Assembly: GCA_008729055.1 (NCBI GenBank)
Contig: SDUX01000005.1
Location: 794,801 to 858,800, forward strand
Length of the DNA stretch: 64,000 nucleotides
Source: Pyropia haitanensis
Lineage: Eukaryota > Rhodophyta > Bangiophyceae > Bangiales > Bangiaceae
Reading direction: 5' to 3'
This document shows, piece by piece, positions 12,361 through 22,358 of the stretch. The translations under genes and the position numbers were made by a program. The notes beneath the pieces are model-generated. The model was not told the origin of the DNA and searched no databases. It worked only from the letters and a program-made list of their open reading frames with translations. The number at the start of each line of letters is the position of its first letter. Within the stretch, counting starts at the first letter, position 1.

Positions 12361-12735
12361 ACGTAGTGATCGGTGGGCCAGATACGCAGCGTGACGTGAC
12401 AACGGTACGCGAGGGCTCTCAGGTCGCGGTAAGTAGCTCTCCACAACTCCTTCTCGGGTATACTGGCGACCGTGACATGTCCGCACACCCCCTCCCAGAG
12501 GCGTCGTGGAGGGGGGTTCAGGAGTATACTGGTCAGGCGATGTATCCCCAATTGGAAGAATGGCCTCTGTGAGAGGGTCTAGTACACGCTGTTCTCGAGA
12601 TACGCGTCCGCGAATATTTGTACTGGGCCATTTTTAGACTATTTCAGCCCAATCTGGGGTGCTGTGTGGTACCAACCACGAGTATCCCGCAGTATACCCC
12701 AGTAACAGTGGTACGTTTTCGCGACGATGCCTTCA

Positions 12736-13102
12736 CAGCCTTATTTCGGTGGTGCCGGATCGACACAAATCTGAGGAAACCGTGAATCGTCCTCAGTCCT
12801 ACCCAGTCAAGTCCGAACCCATCGTGAAAGTTCTAAACGAGGCGAGTCTCAGACTGAGCGGAGCATTCATTGTGACAAAACTCTTCGTCAAGTTCGTGCC
12901 AGGTGACCGCCGCAAATACTGACGCATGAACTGGCTGCTGTAGGGACGCGGCAGAGGACGAGTCGATGCGCTGCGCAGTGCCTGCTATACGTTCTCAAAA
13001 AAAAACTGCTTTTTCATTGCTTGGCCTGGCCCGCAAGCGGTTGTCAACGTCTGTTTTGACAGTGTGAGCCCTGCTTTTTCTCAATTTTTTTGTTTTTGAC
13101 TC
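12736..13102. other. no gene recognised
   Basis: Moderate-GC spacer between the inverted-repeat element and the small ORFs. It ends in a T-rich stretch (13075-13100) that could be a 5' UTR or a splice-acceptor tract. Confidence 0.4.
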
Positions 13103-13258
13103 ATGGGTGCGTCTCGGCCAATCGACGGAGCACTTCTCATACGAAAAGAAGCGCCCGCGCAGTGCTCAGTTCGTGTTCTCAAGGGTGTTCAAAGCTCTGT
13201 AACCTGTCGAGGACACGTTCGGACCACAAGGACGACAATAACAGCGTCAGCAGTGTGA
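13103..13258 (+). CDS. small ORF or first exon (51 aa)
   Basis: ATG at 13103, TGA at 13256-13258. The peptide starts MGASRPIDGALLIRKEAPAQ and continues CSVRVLKGVQSSVTCRGHVR. It is not low-complexity and differs from the GC-driven shadows. A donor-like GTGAGC (13255-13260) lies on the stop codon and the next ORF (13622) is in the same frame, so this may be exon 1 of a two-exon gene. No family is recognised. The splice link is inference. Confidence 0.35.
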   Translation: MGASRPIDGALLIRKEAPAQCSVRVLKGVQSSVTCRGHVRTTRTTITASAV

Positions 13259-13621
13259 GCAGGTACGACGGGGCTGACGAGAGCATTCGATGGGATATTT
13301 CGAAAGGTAGCCCCCTCATACGTAGACTTTTGGTTATGGGGTTGCATCTGGAGGGCGTCCACCACGTGATGCGCGAAAAGGCACGCGCAAACCTATATGT
13401 GCTCTCAGGTACCTTCGAGTGGCACCGCTGAATGCACTGTTCATGCCTGAGGGAGCAGCATGGCGATATAGACTGAGCTTGTGAAGTCTCATGTCGAGCG
13501 GTTCAAGACAAGCCGGACGGCGCCCACATTCTCGTGGGCCTAGCAGTGCGGAATAAAATGTAAGGGTGGGGCGAGGAGTGGAGGGCCTCGCCTGCGGCAG
13601 TAGCGCCTTAGCTGTCGCACC

Positions 13622-14020
13622 ATGGCTATCCGGCTCCACTGCCTCTGCCGCAAGAGCGGTCGAGCAAACTTCCCCATCACGGCAGTCAACTTCGATAGTT
13701 CTTTGGTTCCTGTCGATCCTACGCGCCAGACTCAGCCTCAAGCGTACAATCTGTCGGTCAGATGTAAGGGACCGTACTTCTTTGTCGAAGAAAAGGCAAG
13801 CAACCGCCTATATTCACTCGAAGACAACGCGCAATCACGCTTGCAGATAGTACGCATGACAACCGCTGGTGCTGACGCGCGACAAACGGGAATACAGTGC
13901 GACTTGAAACTGGAAACGGCCGACAGGAAGTACGCGCCGCGACTGATGATGCAAGAAGAATGCCTGGGAGTAATGGAGTGGTCACCGCTTCCGGCCGTCA
14001 ACCCGCTCATTTTCTCTTGA
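13622..14020 (+). CDS. hypothetical protein (132 aa) of a repeated small family
   Basis: ATG at 13622, TGA at 14018-14020. It has a basic, Cys-containing N-terminus (MAIRLHCLCRKSGRANF), a central block RCKGPYFFVEEKASNRLYSL followed by AQSRLQIVRM, and a polar C-terminus ending VNPLIFS. The central block is matched by a degenerate copy on the minus strand at 55265-55425, where EEKASNRVYTL and AQLRLQSVR are kept although the flanking DNA differs. No known domain is recognised. The T-rich leader and the ORF at 13103-13258 upstream may belong to the same gene. The repeated copies suggest a mobile-element-borne or multicopy gene. Confidence 0.45.
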   Translation: MAIRLHCLCRKSGRANFPITAVNFDSSLVPVDPTRQTQPQAYNLSVRCKGPYFFVEEKASNRLYSLEDNAQSRLQIVRMTTAGADARQTGIQCDLKLETADRKYAPRLMMQEECLGVMEWSPLPAVNPLIFS

Positions 14021-14519
14021 AGCCACAGTAAATGCCCCCCCTCTGTCGTCCGCAGCGTGGGCAGGTGCCGCATGCCGTGACGGGGCGCGTGTCGGTGCCG
14101 CATGGCGGGTGGCCACTGCTGTGGCCCGCCCCGGGAGCGCTCGGCAATCCCCCCCTCCGTACCTCGCAATGTGGAGGTTCCAGGGGAAGCGATGACAGTG
14201 ACTCGATCATCGGCGCCCCTTGCTTGCGGCCCAACCGGCTGGTGGGCGGGGGTCGCAGGGGGGGGGGGGGGGGGCTCTGGCCACCCGCTCGCCGCCCGCC
14301 GTCTGGCGCACGCCCCCTGTCAATTCCCCCCGAGGCTACCGCCAGAGCGGGTACGGCGTGGCACTGGCGGGGCCACCCCGCCGCTGCTTTGGGCAGGTTG
14401 GGGAGGCCGTCCAGATCCTGGGCAGCCGCGGGCGCCAGCGGCCCGCCGCGGCCGTCGCCGCTCTGCAGACACCACCGGCCGCCGCCCCCCCCTGGCGCCC
14501 CCACCAGACACGCCGCGGG

Positions 14520-14559
<40 letters not shown>

Positions 14560-16564
14560 GCAAGTAGCGGCGGCCGAGCCGTCTGCAGCCGTCCCGCAGC
14601 CCGGGTACCCCCCCCCCCTCCACACCCCTCCGCGTGCTGGTTTCAACCGCCTGCCCTCGACCCCCGCCTCTCGAGGGATCGGCCCGGCTGGCGCTGGGGT
14701 ACCAAACCGTCGCCTCCCAGTGGCACCCGCCGCTGCCACCCGCCGCCGCCACGCTGTTTCGCGGCGGCCGCACCCCGGCAAGGGAGCCCCGGCCATCCCC
14801 TCCTTCCCTCGTCCTCTCGTCCGCTACCTCCCTGGCGGGTGGGGGGGGAGGTTCCACCGCCTCGGCGGGTGGACGCGCGCGGGCGGCATCCAACCACGTC
14901 CCTCCCCCCCCCCCCCCGCGCCCCCATGGCACGCGCTGGGGGGAGCCGCGGCGGGCGCCACCCGGGCTCGCCGCCGAGGGGGCCCCACAAAACCATTCAC
15001 GCGGCTACTGATGGCCCGCTGCCGCATCCCCACCCGCCACCCCGCTCCCTGTAATAGCCTCCGTGCCTCCCGTCCGTGCCACAGCGCGCCCATTTTGCGC
15101 GCATCTCCCTGGCGCCCACCCACCCGGGTACCCCGCCCCCGCCGCGCCCCGCCCCCGCCGCCCGCCACGCCCCGCCGACCGGCAGTGGCGCGTGGACAGC
15201 GGCACCTGTGGCGCCGAGGCGCGGCACCCACAGGGGGCGCCGGCTGACGCACTCTACACGGGGCGGCGACCCACACGCCAGCCGCCTGCGGTCGATACCC
15301 CGCGAGCGTGCGCGCGCTCGGGCTCGCCTGCCCCGCCGCGCTCCGCCACACCGGCCGCCGCGGGCCACCTCTCGCCCGCCGCCACGCCCCGCCGCCGTGT
15401 GAACGTTTTCTTGCTCTTTCTCTTCCTCTGCACCCCAACGCCCCCCACCCCCCCCCCCCCACTCCATTCATCCTCCCGCTGGCCCCCCCCTTGGTCAGGC
15501 CAGGCTCCTTCCTATCTTCCCACCCTCCCGTGTTTCTTTCTCTTTTCGGGTCTGTGCGTGGGTCCAGCTGCGGTTTGTGTCCCCCAGCCGGCGGGGGGCA
15601 GGGGCAGGGGGGGGGGGGGGCGCGACGCTAGACCAGCCGGTGAGGTGGGGTGGGTGGGCGGCTGGGTCGGCCAGACGGCGCGGGGGCCAAGCGGGAGCAG
15701 CGCCCGCGCGCGCGCGCGCGCTTGGACGGCGAGCCGCGGCGGGGGTGTGGCGGCGTGACGCGTTGCTGCCGCCCTTTGCGTGCCGCCGCCGGCGCGTCGG
15801 CCCCGCCGTGGCCGCCGCGGCGCCGCGGTCTGGACAGCGGGAGGGGGACACGGTGGGCACTGGCGGCCACGCCGCAGCGGCCGCCGCGGCGGCGCCCGCG
15901 CGCGCGCGCGCGCGCGCGCCCGCCCCCGCCCGCCGCCGCCGCCGCCGCCGCCGCGTGGGGGGGGTGCTTGTGCGCGTGACGCCCTGCGCCGCGCGGCGCG
16001 CCGCGGCCGCCATCCCCGCGCCGCCCGTCCCCGCGACCGCGTCGGCCCGCGCGCGCCCGCGTCGCTGCCGCCCGCGCCCGCGCTCTGCGCCCGCGTGCGG
16101 TGCCGACACGCCGGCTGGGGTGCGAGCAGCGCGCCGCGCGGGGAGGGCGTGGCGGCCTTGATTGGCGGCGGCGGCGGCCGGCGCGGATCGCACGCGGGCG
16201 CGACCACGCGGGCGCGACCACGCGGGGGGGGCACGCCACCCACCCACCACACCCGTGACTACCGCAGCAGGCCCGCACCGTCCGGAGCTTCTTTCTCCCC
16301 CCCCCCCCCCCCCCCCCCCCGCCAACTCCCCCCCCCTCACGGCCTTTCCCGGCCGCTCCTGTCGTCCCGCTGCGTCCACCTGACGCACGGCCGCGGTGGG
16401 CAGAGAGACTGGCGCCCGCTGCTTGCTGCTGACCGCTCTTGCCGCGCTCACGGTCGCCGATCTCGCACCCGCGCTGTGCCCGGCGCGGGCTCTTGGCGCG
16501 CGGCACCCTCCCGGCCGGGTGTGGTGCACCTCTTACTTTCCCATCGGCGCGCCGCGCAGTCGCG
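14021..16564. other. simple-sequence-rich intergenic region
   Basis: Very GC-rich. It holds a (GCC)n tract (14523-14556), two (CG)n tracts (15705-15721 and 15898-15918) and an uninterrupted run of 24 C (16297-16320). Open frames of 100-380 codons exist in nearly every frame and are Pro/Arg/Ala shadows. The last part, pyrimidine-rich, presumably holds the promoter of the gene starting at 16565. A short Cys motif (CGTCPRCGRQRGGIYC, minus strand at about 14050) was noted but not called as a gene. Confidence 0.5.
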
Positions 16565-19237
16565 ATGACAACGATGGCGTCGCCCGGCATGCCCGAGGCG
16601 GGCGCGACGGACGTGCTGGCCCCCCCCCCCACGTATGACGCGCTCTCCTCGTCGACGGCCGCCGCGCTCGCGGCCGACGCGACCGCCGCGGCGGCGGCGG
16701 CGGCGGCCGCGACGGGCGGCCACGCGGTGGCGGTGGCGGTGCCGCCGCCGTCGCTGTCGTCGCCGCAGCGGAGTCAGGGGTCGGCCAAGGAGGTGCCGTC
16801 GGCGGTTGGTTCTCTTGCCGACGATGTCATTTCGCTGCAGCGCACGGCGGACCGGCAGATGGGCAAGCTCAACAGCCTCAATGGGAGCCTGACCAAGAAG
16901 CTGCGCAAGCTGGACGCGGACGCGGACTTTTTGACCGCCGAAAACGCGACGCTGAAGCGGGTCAATGCGGAGCTGACCGCCTCCCTGCGTGACGCCGAGG
17001 CGCTCGAGGCGCACTCGGTGGCCAAGGAGGCGGAGCTCGCGACGGTGACGGTCAACCTGGAGGCGGCCAAGCGGGCCAACAAGGAGGCCCGCGCCAAGGC
17101 CAAGGCGCTCGCGGCGAAACTGGAGGAGACGACCGCGGCGGCAGAGGAGAAGGAGCGCCTCGCGGCGGTGGCGGCCGCGGCGGCCGCGACGGCGGCGGCG
17201 GCGGCGGCGGCCAAGGCGGAGGAGGAAAAGGAGGCGCTCGGCGCGGGCAAGGCCGACGCGGAAGCCGCGGTCGCGGCGCTGACCACCGAGCGTGACGCGC
17301 TGCTGAATGACAAGGCGCGGATGGCGGCGGCGGCCAACGCGGCGGCGGTGGCCAAGGAGCAGGGATCGAGGCGGGCGGCGGCGGATGCGGAGGAAAAGGC
17401 GGCGCTGCAGGCGGCGGCGGGCGAGTCGGCGGCGCGGGTGGCGGAGCTCGAGGCGAGCGTGGAGACCCTTCAGGCGGAGAAGGAGACCTTGAGCGGCATC
17501 GTTGCGGCCAAGGCGGCAGAGGCGGAGGCGGCCGCGTCGCGGGTGGAGGAGCTCACCGCCGCCGTCACGGCGGCCGAGGAGCGTGCCGCCGTCGCGGCGG
17601 CCGAGGCGAAAAAGAGCGAGGCGGACGCGGCGCGGGCGCTGGCGGACGCTGAGACCGCCAAGGAGGAAAAGGATGGGGTGATGGCGTCGGCGGCGGCGGC
17701 GGCGGCGACGGCCGCAGCCGCGGCGGCGGCGGCCAAGCTGTCGTCGGAGCGGGCGGCGGAGGAGGCCGAGGCTAAGCTCGCCGCCGCGGAGCGCGCCAAG
17801 GCCGACGCGCTCGCCGCGGCCGAGGCGGAAAAGGCCGACGCGCTCGCCGCGGCCGAGGCGGCCAAGGCCGACGCGCTCGCCGCGGCCGAGGCGGCCAAGG
17901 CGGATGAGCTGGCCGCGCTGGCGCTCAGCCACGAGGCGGAAAAGGAGGCGCTCGTCGCGTCGATGGAGGAGGATGTGAACGCGGCGCTCATCAAGCACAA
18001 GCACGCGGCCGCGTCGCCGCGGTCGTCGTTGCGGGTGCCGGTGCCGATGGCAAAGCCCGCCGCTCCGCTGCCCGTCGCGGCGCCCGCCCCAGAAGTAGCG
18101 CCGGCTGCGTCGGCTGCGCCGGTAGAGTCGGCCGCGCCGGCCGAGCCCGTCGCGCAGGCCGAGCCCGTCGCGCAGGCCGAGCCCGTCGCGTCGGTTGTCG
18201 CGGTGGAGCCGGTCGCACCCGCAGTTGTGCCCGAGGCGGTGGAGGAGGCACCCGCGCTGACGTCGCGCGACGTTGTGGTGGTGGAGGAACCCGCCGTGAC
18301 GTCGCGCGAGGTGGACCTGACGCCCGCCCCGGCGGCCGAGGAGGAGCAGGAGGAGGCGTCGGAAAGTGACCACGACACGCCGTCTGCTGCGCCCGTGGCG
18401 GCGGCATCGGCGTTGGTGGCGGCGGGCGGCACGGTGGCGGCGGCCACGGCGGTGGCGACGGCGGACGATGCGGAGCCCACGATGGTGGCTACCGCCACGC
18501 GGGACGTGGACGACGTGCCTGTCACGGCCGACGAGGACGAGATTACGAGCGACGAGGCGGACGAGTCGTCGAGCTCGGCGGTGGAAGAGGAGGTGGAAGA
18601 GGAGGAGGTGCTGGTGGCCGACGCGGTGGCGCCCGCGGCCGACACCCCCGCGGTGGTTGCGGCGACCAGCAGCTCTGTGCCAGAGGTGGCGGATGTGGCG
18701 CCGCTCTCCGTGACGGGGCCCCCCGATGATGAGGCCATCCGTCGCGCGGTGGAGATGGACGGCCAGCGGGCAGCCGAGGCGGCCGAGGCGGCGCTCCTCG
18801 TGTCGGACAGCGACGACGAGCCGCGGGCTGTGCCGGCGCTCGCGACGGCCGCACCCGTGGAGGGCGATGCTGTCGTTCCCGACGCCACCCCCGCCGCGGC
18901 GGTGGTGCCGGTGGTGCCTGTGGACGGCGCCGAGGCGGCCGACGCGGACGCCACCCGCGCCGCCGCGGTCCCCGTTGTCGGCACGGTCGGCGCCGGCGTC
19001 GCGGCGGTGACGACGGGTGCGATGGGCGCGGCGGGAAAGGCGGGCACGGCGGTCGGCGGCAAGATGGGGGCGGCCAAGACGGCAGCAATGGGGGCGGCGT
19101 CGGGGGTGGGCGCCAAGGCGTCTGCGGCGGGCGCGCGGGCAGGCGCGGCGGCGGGCAAGGCGGGCAGCTCGGGCGCCGCCGCGGGCGGCGGCTTCCTCGC
19201 CAAGATGAAGGGGTGCTTTGGGTCGTGCACCCAGTGA
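16565..19237 (+). CDS. Ala-rich coiled-coil protein (890 aa), function unknown
   Basis: Single-exon frame. The ATG at 16565 (MTTMASPGMPEAGATD) is chosen because the longer upstream frame has no ATG closer to its start. Residues 1-80 are Ala/Pro-rich. From about residue 95 to 480 there is a long charged alpha-helical region with heptad-like spacing (for example LKRVNAELTASLRDAEALEA), ending in three tandem copies of an AEAAKADALAA-type 11-mer. Residues 490-790 are acidic and Pro/Val/Ala-rich, with ESSSSAVEEEVEEEE-like clusters. The C-terminus is a Gly/Ala/Lys repeat (AMGAAGKAGTAVGGKMGAAK) ending GFLAKMKGCFGSCTQ. The closing basic patch with two cysteines could be a lipidation or membrane-contact site; that is inference. 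No catalytic motif is visible, so a structural or scaffolding role is likely. It converges with the glutaminyl cyclase gene, about 200 bp away. Confidence 0.75.
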   Translation: MTTMASPGMPEAGATDVLAPPPTYDALSSSTAAALAADATAAAAAAAAATGGHAVAVAVPPPSLSSPQRSQGSAKEVPSAVGSLADDVISLQRTADRQMGKLNSLNGSLTKKLRKLDADADFLTAENATLKRVNAELTASLRDAEALEAHSVAKEAELATVTVNLEAAKRANKEARAKAKALAAKLEETTAAAEEKERLAAVAAAAAATAAAAAAAKAEEEKEALGAGKADAEAAVAALTTERDALLNDKARMAAAANAAAVAKEQGSRRAAADAEEKAALQAAAGESAARVAELEASVETLQAEKETLSGIVAAKAAEAEAAASRVEELTAAVTAAEERAAVAAAEAKKSEADAARALADAETAKEEKDGVMASAAAAAATAAAAAAAAKLSSERAAEEAEAKLAAAERAKADALAAAEAEKADALAAAEAAKADALAAAEAAKADELAALALSHEAEKEALVASMEEDVNAALIKHKHAAASPRSSLRVPVPMAKPAAPLPVAAPAPEVAPAASAAPVESAAPAEPVAQAEPVAQAEPVASVVAVEPVAPAVVPEAVEEAPALTSRDVVVVEEPAVTSREVDLTPAPAAEEEQEEASESDHDTPSAAPVAAASALVAAGGTVAAATAVATADDAEPTMVATATRDVDDVPVTADEDEITSDEADESSSSAVEEEVEEEEVLVADAVAPAADTPAVVAATSSSVPEVADVAPLSVTGPPDDEAIRRAVEMDGQRAAEAAEAALLVSDSDDEPRAVPALATAAPVEGDAVVPDATPAAAVVPVVPVDGAEAADADATRAAAVPVVGTVGAGVAAVTTGAMGAAGKAGTAVGGKMGAAKTAAMGAASGVGAKASAAGARAGAAAGKAGSSGAAAGGGFLAKMKGCFGSCTQ

Positions 19238-19434
19238 GGGCGGGCGCAGCCCCAGGGAGGGGAGGGGGGGGAAGGGGGCAAAGTGTCGCATGGGTCGTTT
19301 CCATCTCGGGGTCATCCGCACCATCTCTTTTCCATGTACCACTCTTATTTTTTCGTTCTTACTCTTGTTTCTTCCGTTGCCGCCCGCCCCGCCTCGCTCG
19401 CGCTCACCCGTTTCACCACCCCCCACACGGCGCG

Positions 19435-21049
19435 CTACTCGCCACAGTGCGTGGCTCGCCGCCACCTGCCGCAGGCGCCCGTGCCCGATGGTTCCGGGAC
19501 TAGAAGGCGAGGCGCGTCGGCAGGCAGGGGCATGACCACGCCATCTACAGACGGCAGCACAGACCCTGGGACGCCCGTCAGCACGCGGGCGTCTGGTGCC
19601 GCACGGCGCCGAGAGGCGGGGGGTGGAACGGCGCGCAGCGCTCGCGGGCGTGGCGTGGCCCGCGGGCGGGACCAACCCCCCTTCCATGTTGATGCGCACC
19701 CCCCCCCCCCCGCCCCCCCGCCCTCACGGCACCGGCCGGCCGATATCCCGAAAGATGGCCCGCACGGCGGCATCGTCCCAAAACACGGCCCCCCGGCGCC
19801 CCGCCACCCCCCCCCCTCCAGCACCCCCCCCTCGGCCACCCGGTACACCCATGGCCACAGCTTGCCCGTCACCCACACCCCCCCCCCGTCGGCCGCCGCG
19901 TCGGCCACCCCGTTGGCCACGTCCACGCCCCGCCGGTCGGCCGCGCCCAGCAGCGCCGACGTGTCGAGCCACCGGCGGACCGTGCCGACGGCGGGCGGCA
20001 CCACCGCGGGCGGGAGGGTCGCCTCGTCCGCGGGGGGGGCGGCGGCCGGCGCGGCGGCGGCGGCCCCTACCCGCTCCCCAGGCGGCGGCGGTGGCGGCGG
20101 CGGCGGCGGCGGCGGCGGCACGACCAGGCCGGTCAGGTCAATGACCGCGATGAACGGGCTCATCCACACGTTGGCGAGCAGCTCCCCGCGGACGACCTGC
20201 AGCTCGTTGATCAGCGGCACGGGGCGGCCGCCGTCGGTGACGGTGAAGCGGCCCACCTCGGCGAGCACATCGACGGGGCCGCCGCCGCTGCCGCCGCGGC
20301 GGCCCGTGGCCGCCGCCGGCGCCGCCGCCGCCCGGCGGGCGGGCACCACCACGCGCACCACCGCCGAGCCGTCGCTGAGCGCGTACGCCCCCCCCCCCCC
20401 CCACCTGGCAGGGCGGCCAGCCCCCACCCGTCGACGCCGTCCCACCCAAACCGCCCCGTCCGCGCCAGGTCCGCCGCCCGGTACACGTAGCCGACGCGGT
20501 GGCGCCACGTCAGCTGCAGCAGCCGGTGGCCCGCGGCGCCCCCCCCCCCAAAGCCGGCCGCGGCGCCCGCGGGCAGCGGCGCGAGGCCCTCCCCAAATTC
20601 CGTGGCGCCGAGCCGCGCCTCGGCGGTCACCGCCCCCGACCGCGCGTCGACGCGGCGGACCGCCGAGCGGCCGTGGAGGCCCGTCGACTCGGCAAGGACG
20701 CCGCCGCCGAGCGACACGAGGCCCTGCGTAAACGCGCGGCGGTCGTGCGGCGTGCGCTCGAGGATGGTCAGCGCGTGGAGCGGGGCGCCCCCCCCCGCCC
20801 CTCGTATGGGTGGGGGGGGGGACGCCCGCCCCATCACCCCGCCACCGCCGCCGCCGCGGGCGTCGCCGTCCCGCGGGCGGCGGGGCCACCAGTCGGGCAG
20901 CGCCCACGACGCGACCGCCGCGGCGGCGGCCGCCGCCGCGCGGTGGGGTGGCCGCAGGTAGGCGGCGGCGGCGGCGGCGACCGCCGCGGCGGCCGCCGAC
21001 AGCAGCACCACCGCCGGGGGGGGGGCCACCGCCCGGCGGGCCGCCGCCG

Positions 21050-21096
<47 letters not shown>

Positions 21097-21273
21097 CGCT
21101 GCCGCTGCCGCCACCACCGGCCGCTGCCACCGCCGACGGGGCTGCGCGGCGGGCGCGGGGGCGGCGGCGGCGGTGGCGGCCGCCACCGCCGCTGCCGCTG
21201 GCGCCGCCGCGGCCGCCGCCAGCGGCGGGGGGGGGGGGGCGAGGAAGGCGGCCAGGGGGGAGGGGGCGGGCAT
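19435..21273 (-). CDS. plant-type glutaminyl-peptide cyclotransferase, with two frame changes
   Basis: Converts N-terminal Gln to pyroglutamate on secretory proteins (glutamine cyclotransferase, beta-propeller type, PF05096). The family's blocks occur in order: PHDRRAFTQGLV, ESTGLHGRSAVRRVD, FGEGLAPL, LLQLTWRHRVGYVY and DGVDGWGLAAL in one minus-strand frame. After a C-run on the plus strand (about 20389-20402) the adjacent frame gives ALSDGSAVVRVV, LINELQVVRGELLANVWMSP, RGVDVANGVADAA and VWVTGKLWPWVYRV. An ATG at 21273 opens an Ala/Pro-rich N-terminus in the same frame as the 3' part. It joins the middle frame only across another homopolymer (G10, 21016-21025), after which an AVVLLSAAAAAVAAAAAAYL segment looks like a membrane anchor. 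The two shifts compensate each other. Both lie in homopolymers, so assembly error or length polymorphism is more likely than loss of function. A Pro/Gly-rich tail of about 90 residues follows the last family block. Confidence 0.8.
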
Positions 21274-22358
21274 GGCCGGCGGCCAAGTAGGGGGGGCGGC
21301 GAGCAGCGGGAGGAGGGGGGAGGGGGGGGAGGAAGGCGGGGGGGGGGGGGGGGACGGGGCTGCCACGGCCGAGCCCGCAGCGCCCCGCGGCAGCCGCCGC
21401 CACTGTGGCGGGCACGGCGTCGCCCGCGGGGCCGCGGTCGGCCGGGCGTGTCCGCGACAGTGACAAGAGACCGCGTCGCTGCCGAGGCCCGCCTGACATC
21501 GACCGCGGCGAGATCCATCCAATTCCCAATCATCTCGCCGCAGCAGACGATGCTTTATTCGATGCGAACAACGGACGCGTGGGGCGCCTGATGGGCGCGC
21601 GAGCGCCACCCCGTCGGCGTGCCACACGCCCGCACCGCCAACCCGCCCTCGCCCCCCACCGCCCACTCTGTAGAGAGGGGCGGCCGCCACCGCCGTCGCC
21701 GCCGTGGCGTGGGGTGGGGGGTGCGCGGGCCGTCGCCACACCGCGGGGATCACCCGCCCGCGCGGCGCCACGGCGGGCGGCTCGGGCGGGACGCGCGGAC
21801 CGGCGCGGCGGCCGCGGTCGCGACGGAGGGGCGGCTCGGCGCCGCCGCGGCGGCAGCGGCGGCAACGCGGGCGGCGGTTCCGGCGGCGGCGGCAGCGGCC
21901 GCCACCGTTGGCGTGTGGTGGCTCGAGACGGCCCCCGTAGTGGCCTACGGGACTGCCGCTGCGGCCGCCGCTGCGGCCGCCGCGGGCGGGGGGGGGGGGG
22001 GTGGGGAAGTGGGCGCTCCCGTCGGTGCTCCTGTCGCGGGCGCCGCCGCGTGGTGCCGCTCTTGCGCCGCCGTCGCTGCCGACCTCGCCCACCCCGCCGG
22101 CCCGCGGCCGACCCAGGTGCGCGAGGAGGCTGCGGCTGCGCGGCAGCGGCACGGGTGCGGCGTGCGTGGGCGGGGACGGCAGCGTCGTTGCGCTGGCCTG
22201 ATGGATCCCGGCCGGCGTTTGCCGCGGTGTGCTCGTCTGGCCGCGGGGTGAAGGGCGGCGAGGCTGACTCGCCACGGTGGCGCCTGCGCCGCACCAACGT
22301 CCGTGGGAGGCAGCGGGAAGGAAGAAGAGGTGGTGCCTGTGGCGACGCGTGCCCTGCG
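21274..22358. other. no gene recognised
   Basis: Upstream of the glutaminyl cyclase. The cyclase frames stay open to 21533 and 22275 but translate to poly-Pro/Arg. A plus-strand frame (21619-22251) with ATTRAAVPAAAAAAATVGVW-like Ala runs is possible but unsupported. Presumably promoter and spacer. Confidence 0.35.

Larger units (their letters stand above)
9829..12735. mobile_element. 2.9-kb element with terminal inverted repeats, non-autonomous
   Basis: The left end (9829-9895) and the reverse complement of the right end (12660-12735) align. Both read ATCGTCGSGAAAACGTACCA, then a variable hexamer, then CTRGGGTATACTG, then TACTCGTGG. The subterminal motif GTATACTGG recurs at about 9868, 12457 and 12524, as binding sites of a transposase often do. 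The inside is almost entirely tandem repeats (310-bp units and a 67-bp minisatellite) with no transposase frame, so the element would need help in trans. A target-site duplication could not be fixed because the exact end base is uncertain. The superfamily is unknown. Confidence 0.65.

Noticed and set aside
14032..15758. Overlapping plus- and minus-strand frames of 100-380 codons
   Set aside because: Nearly all frames are open here because stops are rare in such GC-rich DNA; no frame is better than the others.
16448..19699. Antisense open frame of over 1000 codons across the coiled-coil gene
   Set aside because: Arg/His/Gly-rich translation that mirrors the GCG/GCC codon pattern of the sense gene; no domain.
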